Source: Macrostomum hystrix
Lineage: Eukaryota > Platyhelminthes > Macrostomidae
Reading direction: 5' to 3'
Length of the DNA stretch: 64,000 bases
NCBI GenBank assembly: GCA_950097015.1
Contig: CATNEN010000002.1
Coordinates: forward strand, 5,838,501-5,902,500
The notes beneath the pieces were generated by a model. The model saw nothing but the letters and a program-made list of their open reading frames with translations, did no database searches and had not been told where the DNA came from. The translations under genes were made by a program, and so were the position numbers. Positions 1 through 13,697 of the stretch are shown in pieces (within the stretch, counting starts at the first letter, position 1; each line of letters starts with the position of its first letter).

Positions 1-170
1 TTAGGGAATAGAACCAAAGGAGATATTTGGGAGTAGAACCAAATGGGATATTTAGAAAATAGAACCAAGGTGGATTTTTCGCGAATAGAACCAAATGGGA
101 TATTTAGTGAACAGAACCAAAGCGGGTATTTTGGGAGTAGAACCAAATGGGATATTTAGGGAAGACAGGA
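1..170. repeat. Imperfect minisatellite in the last visible intron of the C16orf89-like gene
   Basis: Short degenerate repeats around gaaccaaatgggatattt, cut by the left edge. They lie just downstream of the donor that ends exon 4. Confidence 0.7.
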
Positions 171-218
171 ATTTCTTAGTATCGATGATCCATCCATAAT
201 CCCATGGACATTATCAAC

Positions 219-3200
219 CTGAGAAGGCCATACCATCGAGCACCACATTGTGCAGCAGTTTCCGGCCAGTGTCCGTCTTGGCGTCCATGAACTCCGCAGA
301 TCGCAGCGACTCGCTGTACTGCTCCTCACGGTAGCACCCGAGTCGCTCGTCTTGCAGGCGTCGAAACTGCAGCGCCGTCGAGTCGGCGAAAAAATCCCTG
401 TAGCCCAGGATGCCGCAGAGGACCGCTGAACAGTTTCCAGGTGTAAGAACAGATTGGATAATTTAGAAATTACGAGTACCTAGTTGGGATAATTCTGATA
501 AGCACCCGAAATGAAATAATTATATCAGTAAAAACAAAATGGGATTATTGGGTTAATTGGGATAAGAACAAAAATGGCATAATTGGGATAATCTTGATAC
601 TTGGGATAAGAACCTATGTGGGATAATTTTGATAATAGGGATAAGAACCAATGTGGGATAATTTTAATATTAGGGATAAGAATGAATATAGGATAATTGC
701 GATAATCGAGATCCGAACCAAATTGGGATAATTGTAATAGAAAACTAAAATGATAGAATTGGGATAATTGGAGATAATAGCCACTAAAATTGAATAGCTT
801 TAAGAAGCACTAAAATGGGATAATTGGAACCAATAGAGGATAATTGTGATTGTCATTTTAGCAGCGAGTATCAAACTTAAAAATGAACCAATGACTGTGG
901 CTTGTTTTGACGAAAACGGTTAAAGAACGAAAATCATAACAGTTTAGGGATTGACTTTTTACTTTTCTGTGAAATACTAAAGGGGATAATCACAAAGATA
1001 TCCTACTATAGTGGACTCACCCTGCTCCATCGCCAAGTCGATAAGTCCGTTTCCGGCTGAGCCAACAGCCAGGATCTTTTTGTGTTCCTTCAACGCCTGG
1101 TGGCAGGCCGACGACACGAAGGAGCAATCCACGCGACGACCGTTGGACAGTCTCAGGTGGCACGAACGCTGTGGGATTGACACATCAGCACTTTATACTG
1201 TTGGCACAGGAAATCCTACGGCTCAACTAGAAATCCCCCACCGCTCAACTGGAAATCCCCCACGGCTCAACTAGAAATCCCCCACGGCTCAACTAGAAAT
1301 CCCCCACGGCTCAACTAGAAATCCTACGGCTCAACTAGAAATCCTACGGCTCAACTAGAAATCCCCCACTGCTCAACTAGAAATCCCACTGCCAACTTGA
1401 AGTCCCAATGCTCAACTAAAAATCTTCCTCTGCCTAATTAGCTCGCAGAAATCCCTAAACACAGGCCTGAAAGTCAAGCTGCACTCACGTCGATTGCCGC
1501 AACCCAGAACATGAGCTGGTGAGTCAGCGTGTAGCCAATGCCAGGCCGAGAACTCAAAAACAACCGTTTGCAAACGCTTGGGACATGGCAGGCTGTGCGA
1601 CTGGATGAATTAGGGTTCGCGAGCCTTAGTATGGACAACAACCTCTCCTGACGCATCAGAACCTCTCCTGACACATCACGGCATCTCCTGACGCATCAGA
1701 ACCTCTCCTGACACATCACGGCATCTCCTGACGCATCAGAACCTCTCCTGACACATCACGGCATCTCCTGACGCATCAGAACCTCTCCTGACACATCACG
1801 GCATCTCCTGACGCATCAGAACCTCTCCTGACACATCACGGCATCTCCTGACACATCATGGCATCTCCTGACACATCAGGGCATCTCCTGACACATCAGG
1901 GCATATCCTGACACATCATGGCATCTCCTGACACATCATGGCATCTCCTGACACATCACGGCATCTCCTGACACATCATGTCATCTCCTGACACATCAGA
2001 ACGTCTCCTGACGCATCAGAACCTCTCCTGACACATCACGGCATCTCCTGACACATCATGGCATCTCCTGACACATCATGGCATCTCCTGACACATCATG
2101 GCATCTCCTGACACATCAGGGCATCTCCTGACACATCATGGCATCTCCTGACACATCATGGCATCTCCTGACACATCACGGCATCTCCTGACACATCATG
2201 TCATCTCCTGACACATCAGAACGTCTCCTGACGCATCAGAACCTCTCCTGACACATCACGGCATCTCCTGACACATCATGGCATCTCCTGACACATCATG
2301 GCATCTCCTGACACATCATGGCATCTCCTGACACATCATGGCATCTCCTGACACATCATGGCATCTCCTGACACATCATGGCATCTCCTGACACATCACG
2401 GCATCTCCTGACGCATCAGAACCTCTCCTGACACATCACGGCATCTCCTGACGCATCAGAACCTCTCCTGACACATCACGGCATCTCCTGACGCATCAGA
2501 ACCTCTCCTGACACATCACGGCATCTCCTGACACATCATGGCATCTCCTGACACATCAGGGCATCTCCTGACACATCAGGGCATATCCTGACACATCATG
2601 GCATCTCCTGACACATCATGGCATCTCCTGACACATCACGGCATCTCCTGACACATCATGTCATCTCCTGACACATCAGAACGTCTCCTGACGCATCAGA
2701 ACCTCTCCTGACACATCACGGCATCTCCTGACACATCATGGCATCTCCTGACACATCATGGCATCTCCTGACACATCATGGCATCTCCTGACACATCAGG
2801 GCATCTCCTGACACATCATGGCATCTCCTGACACATCATGGCATCTCCTGACACATCACGGCATCTCCTGACACATCATGTCATCTCCTGACACATCAGA
2901 ACGTCTCCTGACGCATCAGAACCTCTCCTGACACATCACGGCATCTCCTGACGCATCAGAACCTCTCCTGACACATCACGGCATCTCCTGACACATCATG
3001 GCATCTCCTGACACATCATGGCATCTCCTGACACATCATGGCATCTCCTGAGACATCATGGCATCTCCTGACACATCATGGCATCTCCTGACACATCATG
3101 GTATCTCCTGACACATCATGGCATCTCCTGACACATGGTATCTCCTGACTCATCATGGCATCTCCTGACAAACCATGGCATCTCCTGACACATCATGGTA

Positions 3201-6200
3201 TCTCCAGACACATCATGGCATCTCCTGAAACATCATGGCATCTCCTGACACATGGCATCTCCTGACACATCACGGCATCTCCTGACACATCATGGCGTCT
3301 CCTGACACATCATGGTATCTCCAGACACATCATGGCATCTCCTGACACATCATGGCATCTCCTGACACATGGCATCTCCTGACACATCATGGCATCTCCT
3401 GACACATGGCATCTCCTGACACATCATGGCATCTCCTGACACATAATGGCATCTCCTGACACATCATGGCATCTCCTGACACATGGCTTCTCCTGATACA
3501 TCATGGCATCTCCTGACACATCATGACATCTCCTGTCACATCATGGTATCTCCAGACACATCATGGCATCTACTGACACATCATGGCGTCTCCTGACACA
3601 TCATGGTATCTCCAGACACATCATGGCATCTCCTGACACATCACGGCATCTCCTGACACATCATGGCATCTCCTGACACATCATGGTATCTCCAGACACA
3701 TCATGGCATCTCCTGACACATCACGGCATCTCCTGACACATCAGAACGTCTCCTGACGCATCAGAACCTCTCCTGACACATCACGGCATCTCCTGACACA
3801 TCATGGCATCTCCTGACACATCATGGCATCTCCTGACACATCAGGGCATCTCCTGACACATCATGGCATCTCCTGACACATCATGGCATCTCCTGACACA
3901 TCACGGCATCTCCTGACACATCATGTCATCTCCTGACACATCAGAACGTCTCCTGACGCATCAGAACCTCTCCTGACACATCACGGCATCTCCTGACACA
4001 TCATGGCATCTCCTGACACATCATGGCATCTCCTGACACATCATGGCATCTCCTGAGACATCATGGCATCTCCTGACACATCATGGCATCTCCTGACACA
4101 TCATGGTATCTCCTGACACATCATGGCATCTCCTGACACATGGTATCTCCTGACTCATCATGGCATCTCCTGACAAACCATGGCATCTCCTGACACATCA
4201 TGGTATCTCCTGACACATCACGGCATCTCCTGACACATCATGGCATCTCCTGACAAATCATGGCATCTCCTGACACATCATGGCATCTCCTGACACATCA
4301 TGGCATCTCCTGACTCATCATGGTATCTCCTGAGACATCATGGCATCTCCTGACAAATCATGGCATCTCCTGACACATCATGGCATCTCCTGACACATCA
4401 TGGCATCTCCTGACACATGGCATCTCCTGACACATCATGGCATCTCCTGACACATGGCATCTCCTGACACATCATGGCATCTCCTGACACATAATGGCAT
4501 CTCCTGACACATCATGGCATCTCCTGACACATGGCTTCTCCTGATACATCATGGCATCTCCTGACACATCATGACATCTCCTGTCACATCATGGTATCTC
4601 CAGACACATCATGGCATCTACTGACACATCATGGCGTCTCCTGACACATCATGGTATCTCCAGACACATCATGGCATCTCCTGACACATCACGGCATCTC
4701 CTGACACATCATGTCATCTCCTGACACATCAGAACGTCTCCTGACGCATCAGAACCTCTCCTGACACATCACGGCATCTCCTGACACATCATGGCATCTC
4801 CTGACACATCATGGCATCTCCTGACAAACCATGGCATCTCCTGACACATCATGGTATCTCCAGACACATCATGGCATCTCCTGAAACATCATGGCATCTC
4901 CTGACACATGGCATCTCCTGACACATCACGGCATCTCCTGACACATCATGGCGTCTCCTGACACATCATGGTATCTCCAGACACATCATGGCATCTCCTG
5001 ACACATCATGGCATCTCCTGACACATGGCATCTCCTGACACATCATGGCATCTCCTGACACATGGCATCTCCTGACACATCATGGCATCTCCTGACACAT
5101 AATGGCATCTCCTGACACATCATGGCATCTCCTGACACATGGCTTCTCCTGATACATCATGGCATCTCCTGACACATCATGACATCTCCTGTCACATCAT
5201 GGTATCTCCAGACACATCATGGCATCTACTGACACATCATGGCGTCTCCTGACACATCATGGTATCTCCAGACACATCATGGCATCTCCTGACACATCAC
5301 GGCATCTCCTGACACATCATGGCATCTCCTGACACATCATGGTATCTCCAGACACATCATGGCATCTCCTGACACATCACGGCATCTCCTGACACATCAG
5401 AACGTCTCCTGACGCATCAGAACCTCTCCTGACACATCACGGCATCTCCTGACACATCATGGCATCTCCTGACACATCATGGCATCTCCTGACACATCAG
5501 GGCATCTCCTGACACATCATGGCATCTCCTGACACATCATGGCATCTCCTGACACATCACGGCATCTCCTGACACATCATGTCATCTCCTGACACATCAG
5601 AACGTCTCCTGACGCATCAGAACCTCTCCTGACACATCACGGCATCTCCTGACACATCATGGCATCTCCTGACACATCATGGCATCTCCTGACACATCAT
5701 GGCATCTCCTGACACATCAGGGCATCTCCTGACACATCATGGCATCTCCTGACACATCATGGCATCTCCTGACACATCACGGCATCTCCTGACACATCAT
5801 GTCATCTCCTGACACATCAGAACGTCTCCTGACGCATCAGAACCTCTCCTGACACATCACGGCATCTCCTGACACATCATGGCATCTCCTGACACATCAT
5901 GGCATCTCCTGACACATCATGGCATCTCCTGAGACATCATGGCATCTCCTGACACATCATGGCATCTCCTGACACATCATGGTATCTCCTGACACATCAT
6001 GGCATCTCCTGACACATGGTATCTCCTGACTCATCATGGCATCTCCTGACAAACCATGGCATCTCCTGACACATCATGGTATCTCCTGACACATCACGGC
6101 ATCTCCTGACACATCATGGCATCTCCTGACAAATCATGGCATCTCCTGACACATCATGGCATCTCCTGACACATCATGGCATCTCCTGACTCATCATGGT

Positions 6201-8555
6201 ATCTCCTGAGACATCATGGCATCTCCTGACAAATCATGGCATCTCCTGACACATCATGGCATCTCCTGACACATCATGGCATCTCCTGACACATGGCATC
6301 TCCTGACACATCATGGCATCTCCTGACACATGGCATCTCCTGACACATCATGGCATCTCCTGACACATAATGGCATCTCCTGACACATCATGGCATCTCC
6401 TGACACATGGCTTCTCCTGATACATCATGGCATCTCCTGACACATCATGACATCTCCTGTCACATCATGGTATCTCCAGACACATCATGGCATCTACTGA
6501 CACATCATGGCGTCTCCTGACACATCATGGTATCTCCAGACACATCATGGCATCTCCTGACACATCACGGCATCTCCTGACACATCATGGCATCTCCTGA
6601 CACATCATGGTATCTCCAGACACATCATGGCATCTCCTGACACATCACGGCATCTCCTGACACATCAGAACGTCTCCTGACGCATCAGAACCTCTCCTGA
6701 CACATCACGGCATCTCCTGACACATCATGGCATCTCCTGACACATCATGGCATCTCCTGACACATCAGGGCATCTCCTGACACATCATGGCATCTCCTGA
6801 CACATCATGGCATCTCCTGACACATCACGGCATCTCCTGACACATCATGTCATCTCCTGACACATCAGAACGTCTCCTGACGCATCAGAACCTCTCCTGA
6901 CACATCACGGCATCTCCTGACACATCATGGCATCTCCTGACACATCATGGCATCTCCTGACACATCATGGCATCTCCTGAGACATCATGGCATCTCCTGA
7001 CACATCATGGCATCTCCTGACACATCATGGTATCTCCTGACACATCATGGCATCTCCTGACACATGGCATCTCCTGACAAACCATGGCATCTCCTGACAC
7101 ATCATGGCATCTCCTGACACATCACGGCATCTCCTGACACATCATGGCATCTCCTGACACATCATGGCATCTCCTGACTCATCATGGTATCTCCTGAGAC
7201 ATCATGGCATCTCCTGACAAATCATGGCATCTCCTGACACATCATGGCATCTCCTGACACATCATGGCATCTCCTGACACATGGCATCTCCTGACACATC
7301 ATGGCATCTCCTGACACATAATGGCATCTCCTGACACATCATGGCATCTCCTGACACATGGCATCTCCTGATACATCATGGCATCTCCTGACACATCATG
7401 ACATCTCCTGTCACATTATGGTATCTCCAGACACATCATGGCATCTACTGACACATCATGGCGTCTCCTGACACATCATGGTATCTCCAGACACATCATG
7501 GCATCTCCTGACACATCACGGCATCTCCTGACACATCATGGCATCTCCTGACACATCATGGTATCTCCAGACACATCATGGCATCTCCTGACACATCACG
7601 GCATCTCCTGACACATCATGGCATCTCCTGACACATCATGGTATCTCCTGACACATCATGGCATCTCCTGACACATCATGGCGTCTCCTGACACATCATG
7701 GTATCTCCAGACACATCATGGCATCTCCTGAAACATCACTGCATCTCCTGACACATCATGGCATCTCCTGACACATCATGGTATCTCCAGACACATCATG
7801 GCATCTCCTGACACATCACGGCATCTCCTGACACATCATGGCATCTCCTGACACATCATGGCATCTCCTGACACATCATGGTATCTCCTGACACATCATG
7901 GCATCTCCTGACACAAGACAGTGAATCAGTGAATCTAGAAGCAGTTGAACAAGTACCTTTTGTCATTAAGCAGTTGTTTGAAGCAGGCGTCACCCTTAGC
8001 TTCATCGTAGCTGTTCAAGCGAGAGGCAGAAGCCTTCAACCATGCCTTCGCGTCCTCGGCGCTGTCTCGACCAGCTTCAGCAGATGATCCGGTAGGTTCA
8101 AGCTGACGCCAGCGAAATCTGGCCTGGCCGAGCAGTTTATGAACAATGCGGTTCATTGGTAGGCAAATTCTCCTGTAGGTGTCTGCGTCATAGCCACCGG
8201 AGCTGCCACTTCTACCAGCGGAAGTGGTCGCTACTCGAAACTGGAAACCTTCCATGGACTTCTTTATTCCTTCGATGGAGCGACGAAACTCAACGGCTGC
8301 CGATTCGCCACCGCACGAGTCGGCGAGTCGTCGCTCAGCCTCCAGGATTGTCTTTGGCGCAGCTGCGAATATCTGGAAGGCTATCGCAGCTCCGAAATAT
8401 CCGTCGGCATCCAGTTTGTGCGAGTTTCTGGCGAAGAACTCCGACAGGCGAGCCAGCGAGTCAGCCGCAGCGCAGACCGCACTGGCACTCGCCCGGTGGA
8501 CCAGCGAGGACAGAAGTGCGAGGCACAAAAGTTTCCACATTCCAAGCTTTGCCAT
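219..8555 (-). CDS. C16orf89: C16orf89/UPF0764-family secreted protein, 3' end outside the window
   Basis: Four exons fit by phase: 8555-7957, 1600-1489, 1168-1021 and 425-219; the last ends at a donor (TTCTCAG, then GTTGAT), so the gene continues past the left edge. The protein starts MAKLGMWKLL with a hydrophobic signal peptide of about 25 residues. An exon 1 segment (SHKLDADGYFG) resembles the LNLDGLFG stretch of human C16orf89. Exon 2 carries a Cys-rich block ending GYTLTHQLMFW, like GYCLSHQLLFF in the human protein. Exon 4 has VLCGILGYRDFF and later ERLGCY, matching the human MFCGMAGFSDFY...GCF segment. The ATG at 8555 is chosen because the signal peptide follows it; the frame is open further upstream without support. 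Family members are secreted proteins of unknown biochemical role. Intron 1 (7956-1601) is almost wholly a 20-bp satellite. Family assignment is from remembered similarity and is good but not searched. Confidence 0.8.
440..880. repeat. Degenerate minisatellite, intron 3 of the C16orf89-like gene
   Basis: Irregular copies of gggataatt and gggataagaacc fill the intron between exons 3 and 4. The unit is related to the array at the left edge (gggata/gaacca words), so the two introns may share an origin. Confidence 0.65.
1200..1440. repeat. Minisatellite, intron 2 of the C16orf89-like gene
   Basis: About ten copies of a roughly 21-bp unit built on ggctcaactagaaatcc, with variants decaying at the right end. 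It fills the intron between exons 2 and 3. Confidence 0.85.
1636..7915. repeat. 6.3 kb satellite with 20-bp unit and higher-order structure, intron 1 of the C16orf89-like gene
   Basis: About 310 copies of acacatcatggcatctcctg, with variants (cacgg, cagaacg, ccagac, deletions of tcat). A variant block (tcagaacgtctcctgacgca) recurs near 2000, 2220, 2680, 2900, 3745, 3945, 4735, 5400, 5600, 5820, 6670 and 6870. The segment starting tggtatctcctgactcatc recurs near 3134, 4141 and 6017. Large blocks have therefore been duplicated as units, not only single repeats. On the gene strand it reads as near-perfect CAGGAGATGCCATGATGTGT. Confidence 0.97.
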
Positions 8556-8997
8556 TCTGTTCTCTCTGAGTCTGCATGCGGGTCTACCTGAGCTTAATAA
8601 TAGCTTCAATCTTTCTGTGCATTCTGAGTGTGTCACACGAGAATAGACTGGGTTAAACTCAAGCATATTCCACCACCATTCTAATGGTTTCGAGAAGAAT
8701 AAAGAAAATTTTGGCAATGGAATTTTGGCATTGGTCTTGAGAGCCTAATTTACTCTCTCACGCAGGTAAAAATGGTGTACATTGCTGTCCTCTGAAATTG
8801 AGAAACTTTTCTAACTTGGTTTTGTTATAATTCATCCAGAGTTTAATGAGCCCGCGAGAAGAAAATACGGAAACGATGTGACCACACTGCCACGACAGTC
8901 TCACTACAACTCACATTCGGTTTCTGACAAACGGAAATAAACAAATCTTGCCTATTTAACTAGTTAACTTCTATTTTCAAGAAACTTAATACTCGTA
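8556..8997. other. 5' flank of the C16orf89-like gene
   Basis: AT-rich spacer upstream of the ATG. I see no conserved promoter element. A possible acceptor (GCAGACTCAG before AGAGAACAG on the minus strand, near 8566) could mark a 5'-UTR intron or a trans-splice site. Confidence 0.3.
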
Positions 8998-9391
8998 ATA
9001 TTAATAATTAATATTGACACTAGACCCAAGGGCCAGTGCAGGTGTTGTGTGTCAGGCACACTAGCAGGTGGGGACAGCACACCTAATGTACTCCCCGGCT
9101 CTCTCGGACACCGGTTGACAGCCGATGTGTCAGCAATGGAATTTATTTTTTCCAAACATATCGGCAGCATCCAAACCCCACTTAATTGCCGCACAGAACT
9201 GCTTTATTCCACGCCAGCCGGAATTATTATTGCCCGACGAAATGTCGGTACTCATTTGCAGCTGAGTAGACAGCGTGCAAATCAGGGCAAAGCAGCTTGC
9301 CAAAGGCTGCACGACTAGGTTGGGATTCGAACCCAGGACCATCTCATCCAGAGTCCGACACCTTACTGACTGAGCTATCCGCCCATGTAAG
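8998..9391 (-). mobile_element. tRNA-derived SINE, family B
   Basis: Read on the minus strand it opens with a tRNA-like head (GGCGGATAGCTCAGTCAG, the Pol III A box) and a B box (GGTTCGAATCCC near 9327-9338). An unrelated body of about 300 bp follows, and it ends in an AT-rich microsatellite-like tail at the low-coordinate end. The head could be mistaken for a tRNA gene, but its 3' half lacks a clean acceptor stem and runs on into the body. Confidence 0.7.
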
Positions 9392-9494
9392 TTAAGAAAC
9401 TTACATGGAATTCAATGTGACGATTGCCATCGATTAGTGTTGCCAGCACATATAAAGTATGATGGTGACTTACCTAATTCACCTTTATCGTGAA

Positions 9495-9785
9495 AAGGGT
9501 TGTAGCCTAATGGTTAGAGCATCGGATTATCAACTTGAAGGTCGGGGGTTCGACTCCGGACTCTGCTGGAACAATAAGCCAGACAACTTAACTCTAGATA
9601 TTGCTTGAGTTCACCCAGCTGTTAAATGGGTACCAGCATTAGCTGGGGGTAATTTAAGTGTGGGTGTGGCGTCCCGCCAGTCCATGGACTGAACAGCCGT
9701 ACGCAGCCTTCAAATAGCTGCGGCTGTGTGCTGCTCATGTGGCTTAATTGGGGCAGGTGTAATCAATTATTATTATCATAATAAA
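9495..9785 (+). mobile_element. tRNA-derived SINE, family A, copy 1 (near full length)
   Basis: The head has an A box (tagcctaatggttagagc) and a B box (ggtcgggggttcgactcc). The body holds the family signature gtccatggactgaacagc, followed by cagctgcgg words and a tail of att repeats. The same order is found at 46941-47152 on the plus strand and, on the minus strand, at 16876-17170, 30810-31050 and 51526-51640. Confidence 0.85.
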
Positions 9786-10086
9786 GAACAATAAAAGTAC
9801 ATGATTTTTTCCATGAACTGTGCTAGAAAATCCTTCTCTGCATCCTAGTTATACTCGTTTTATAAATAAAAAAGCATAAATATAAATATTTCAAAATTGT
9901 GAACATTGATTGCCACAGAGCTGAGTTTGACCTGAACAACATCGCGGAGGTAGAGACTGTTTGGATTTAAGCTGGGAAGCTAAGAATCAGCCAATCATAG
10001 AAAAGCTTCAGTTTCTAGGAAAGCAAGTGTTATTGGTTGCAGTTTAAACAGAATCAGAAGCAGCCAGATGTTCACTACGCATCAGC
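9786..10086. other. Spacer downstream of the RGS3-like gene
   Basis: AT-rich in its left half. It would hold the 3' UTR of the RGS3-like gene, but I find no clear polyadenylation signal on the minus strand here and no coding sequence. Confidence 0.4.
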
Positions 10087-13000
10087 CTACAGCACCAGCG
10101 CCTTCAGCAGTCGCTGCTGAATGCATCGGCACCATTGCCGACTTTCCAGCTCGTGCGCGCAACGCAGTCGCAGCATCTCTTTGCGGTCGCCTCGGCCTGA
10201 GAACTGCAGGCAAACCTCACCTGCATGAGCAATGGGATATTGATCTTTTGCTACAGACTATAAGCTGTTCGAGTCAAACCTCACCCTCCTCGACACCCAC
10301 CCCATTTTCTAACTATTAAAAAAAGCTAAGCCCATTTTCTCACCCTCCGTAATAACCACCCCATTCTTTAACCTTACATCAGCCACTCAATTCTCTAACC
10401 ATCTACGATGCACACCCTATTTTCTAACCATGAAGGACACCCGCCCCATTCTCTAACCATGAAGGACGCCCACCCCATTTTCTAACCATGAAGGACGCCC
10501 ACCCCATTCTCTAACCATGAAGGACGCCCTCCCCATTCTCTAACCTTTAACGAGAACACCCCATTTTATAACCATCTAAAACACACCCAATTTTATAAGC
10601 ATCTAAAACACCCACCCCATTTTATAACCATCGAAAACACCAACCCCAATTTATAGCCATCTAAAACATCCAGCCGATTTAAAAAAACATCAAAAATACC
10701 CACCCCATTTTCTAACCATCAGCGACGCCCACCCCATCAACGACACCCACCTCACTCCTTGTCCTAACCCCACCAAGTTTTCTTATTGGCTGAACTAAAC
10801 CAATTTCAACCGGACCTACACGGCGCCCCCTGCGGCACGGTGCAGCAGGTGATTTTTTGTGTCGCAATTGGCTCCCTAATCAGGGCCAGTGGCTCGTGAT
10901 CTGAACTGAATCTGGGCTGCGCCATCAGCAGCAGGTCGGCGAATAGGAAGGCCTGGCAGAGGCTAATGCGGCCGGCCTCCACCAGGGAGACGGTTCCCGA
11001 CTGGGCGAGCGAGGCCAGGGAACGGCAGAACACGCGGCTGTTGTGCGAGAAGTGTAAATGCGGTCCAGGCGTGGGAGCGACCTGCTGCTGCTGCTGCTGC
11101 TGCTGCTGAGGCAACGGCTGGGATGGACTAGGAAGAGCTGACGCCGAACTGGAGGGCACGGAGCTCGCCTGTTTTTTGGGGTTGACGAGAAGGATAAGAG
11201 GCCAAACAATTGCCAGGCAAAAACTAGGATTTCTCGGAAACTAGAAATTTTCCTCACAATATCATAGAGCGACTTCACATCCCGTCGAATGCTGCCACCA
11301 CAGCCTGAGCCTCCGCTGACAGCTGCCGCAGCTGCCGCCACGGTCGACAACGCCGCCGATGTAGTCGCCGACGGCAGCAGGGTAGTCGGCGGCAGCGGCG
11401 GCCGCGTCAGCGGCAGGCTGGGACTCTTTGCCACTGGCCGCGGCCGCCCCAGCTCCAAGCGGACCTTCGACTCTGAGGAGCCGCTGGCGCAGACGCCGCT
11501 GCCGCGCAGGAGGCGCACAACAACCTCGTTGCTGGCATGGAACACGCCGACGTTGTCAACGCTGACGATGTAGTCGCCGGCTCTAACTCCAGCCGCGTCA
11601 GCGGGACTTCGGCGTTCGACTTTGCTGATGTGGCAGGGCGCTGAGCCGGAGACGGTGAAGCCGAGGCCGCTGTGGCGAGGTCGACGAATCACCACCGACT
11701 TCAGGTCGAAGCCATTGCCGCTGACCGTGCCAACGGAGGTTGAGCCCTGCCGATCAGGCACTGGCGGCGGTTGAGGCAACAGCGGTGGAGGCGGCGGTGG
11801 AAGCGGGAGCGGCTGCTGGTTTGTTCTCGTCATCTCGTTCATCAGGGTGTACCAGGCATTTAACTGTTTATAAAAATTTGGCTAACTGTCGTTTACGTTT
11901 TTCGATACATATCGGTTGTTGCCTAATTTATACTACCAATTTTTTACTCAGTCAAATAAATTGTCTTCTTATTTGCGTCTTTTATGTTTTTAATTTTTTC
12001 CAAGCATTTTAATATGATTCCTTGTGGCTAGAAAATCGTACTACTCATTTAATTTCAAAAGTTAGTAGTATCGAACGTACCTTGCTACTAAATACCAGGC
12101 CTTTCAGAGGAAATGTGAGACAGCCGAGAAATTCAGAAAATCTGCAAAGGTTTTTTAAAGGTGAGCAGTTGTAATTAGCAGGCGGTAATTTTCTGGTTTA
12201 AGCGTTGCCAAATGTGCCTTACCCCTCTCTGTCCAGCTGGTTCCACACAGATACAAGCAGATTTTTCCCATCTAAACTTTCCCCTGGCCGCAGCGGCAGG
12301 TTCATTGCGAAGCGTCTGTCGAACAGCGGAAAATCCGTGTCCGGCACAATGGCCGTCTGGCACTTCTCGCCGCTGCGTCTGCCTTCGGGATAGAAGCTGA
12401 CCTGGAATCGAATTTCAGGAGTGCCTATTCAAAAATTACATATTTGAAATAATCTATTAAAACAAAATTTTTTGGTTATTACTCGAACAAAGCTGTTACA
12501 CTTCTTGCCCCGCTCCGAGCGAAGATTCCTGGCTTCAATTACTAAAAATAAATTTTAATGCGAATTATTTTAATAATTGCATGGTACCAGAAAACCTTAA
12601 CAAATCGGCGGTTTAATCATTGTTAACCAGCTCTTTGATCCACCGCCATAATTAAACAGCTCTTTGATCCACCGCCTTAATATACCAGCTCTTTGATCCA
12701 CCGCCTTAATATACCAGCTCTTTGATCCACCGCCTTAATATACCAGCTCTTTGATCCACCGCCTTAATTAACCAGCTCTTGATCCACCGCCGTAATTAAC
12801 CAGCTCTTGATCCACCGCCATCACAACCAGCTCTTGATCCACCGCCATCACAACCAGCTCTTGATCCACCGCCATCACAACCAGCTCTTTGATCCACCGC
12901 CGTCACAACCAGCTCTTGATCCACCGCCATCACAACCAGCTCTTGATCCACCGCCATCACAACCAGCTCTTGATCCACCGCCATCACAACCAGCTCTTGA

Positions 13001-13608
13001 TCCACCGCCATCACAATCAGCTCTTGATCCACCGCCATCACAATCAGCTCTTGATCCACCGCCATCACAACCAGCTCTTGATCCACCGCCGTCACAACCA
13101 GCTCTTGATCCATCGCCATCACAACCAGCTCTTGATCCACCGCCATCACAATCAGCTCTTGATCCACCGCCATCACAACCAGCTCTTGATCCACCGTCAG
13201 CAGTTCCAGTTTTCTGCTTGTGCAAGCAGCAAGCATTGTACAGAAGCAGTGCTAAAATCACGAACTTGTAAAAGACACATGAAAGTGCATGAATTTCCCT
13301 GTAATAAATGCCACTCACTGTGAACCGTCAGCTGTTTGTCAGTGCAGCTGGTTGACAATTTGATTTCAGCATCTGAAATTTGAAATTCACAATATTGTGG
13401 CCTCATTGCTTTTACAAGTAAGTGTTTTCATTTAAGCAACAGTTGCTAAGTGTATCTAAATTTCAAACCTTCAAGATGGGACACAGAAATTAGAGAGCTA
13501 AAAAGTTCAAATTTCCCATTGTAGTCTGTAAATTCATGGCCCAAAACAATTTATTGGAGATGCAAGATCTTGAATCACTGTAAGAGTTACCCGATTACTT
13601 ACTTGCAG

Positions 13609-13697
<89 letters not shown>

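Noticed and set aside
1636-7915. CRISPR-like look of regularly spaced repeats
   Set aside because: Units are contiguous without unique spacers, and the context is an animal intron.
9325-9391. Functional tRNA gene on the minus strand
   Set aside because: A and B boxes are present, but the sequence runs into a SINE body and lacks a clear matching acceptor stem.
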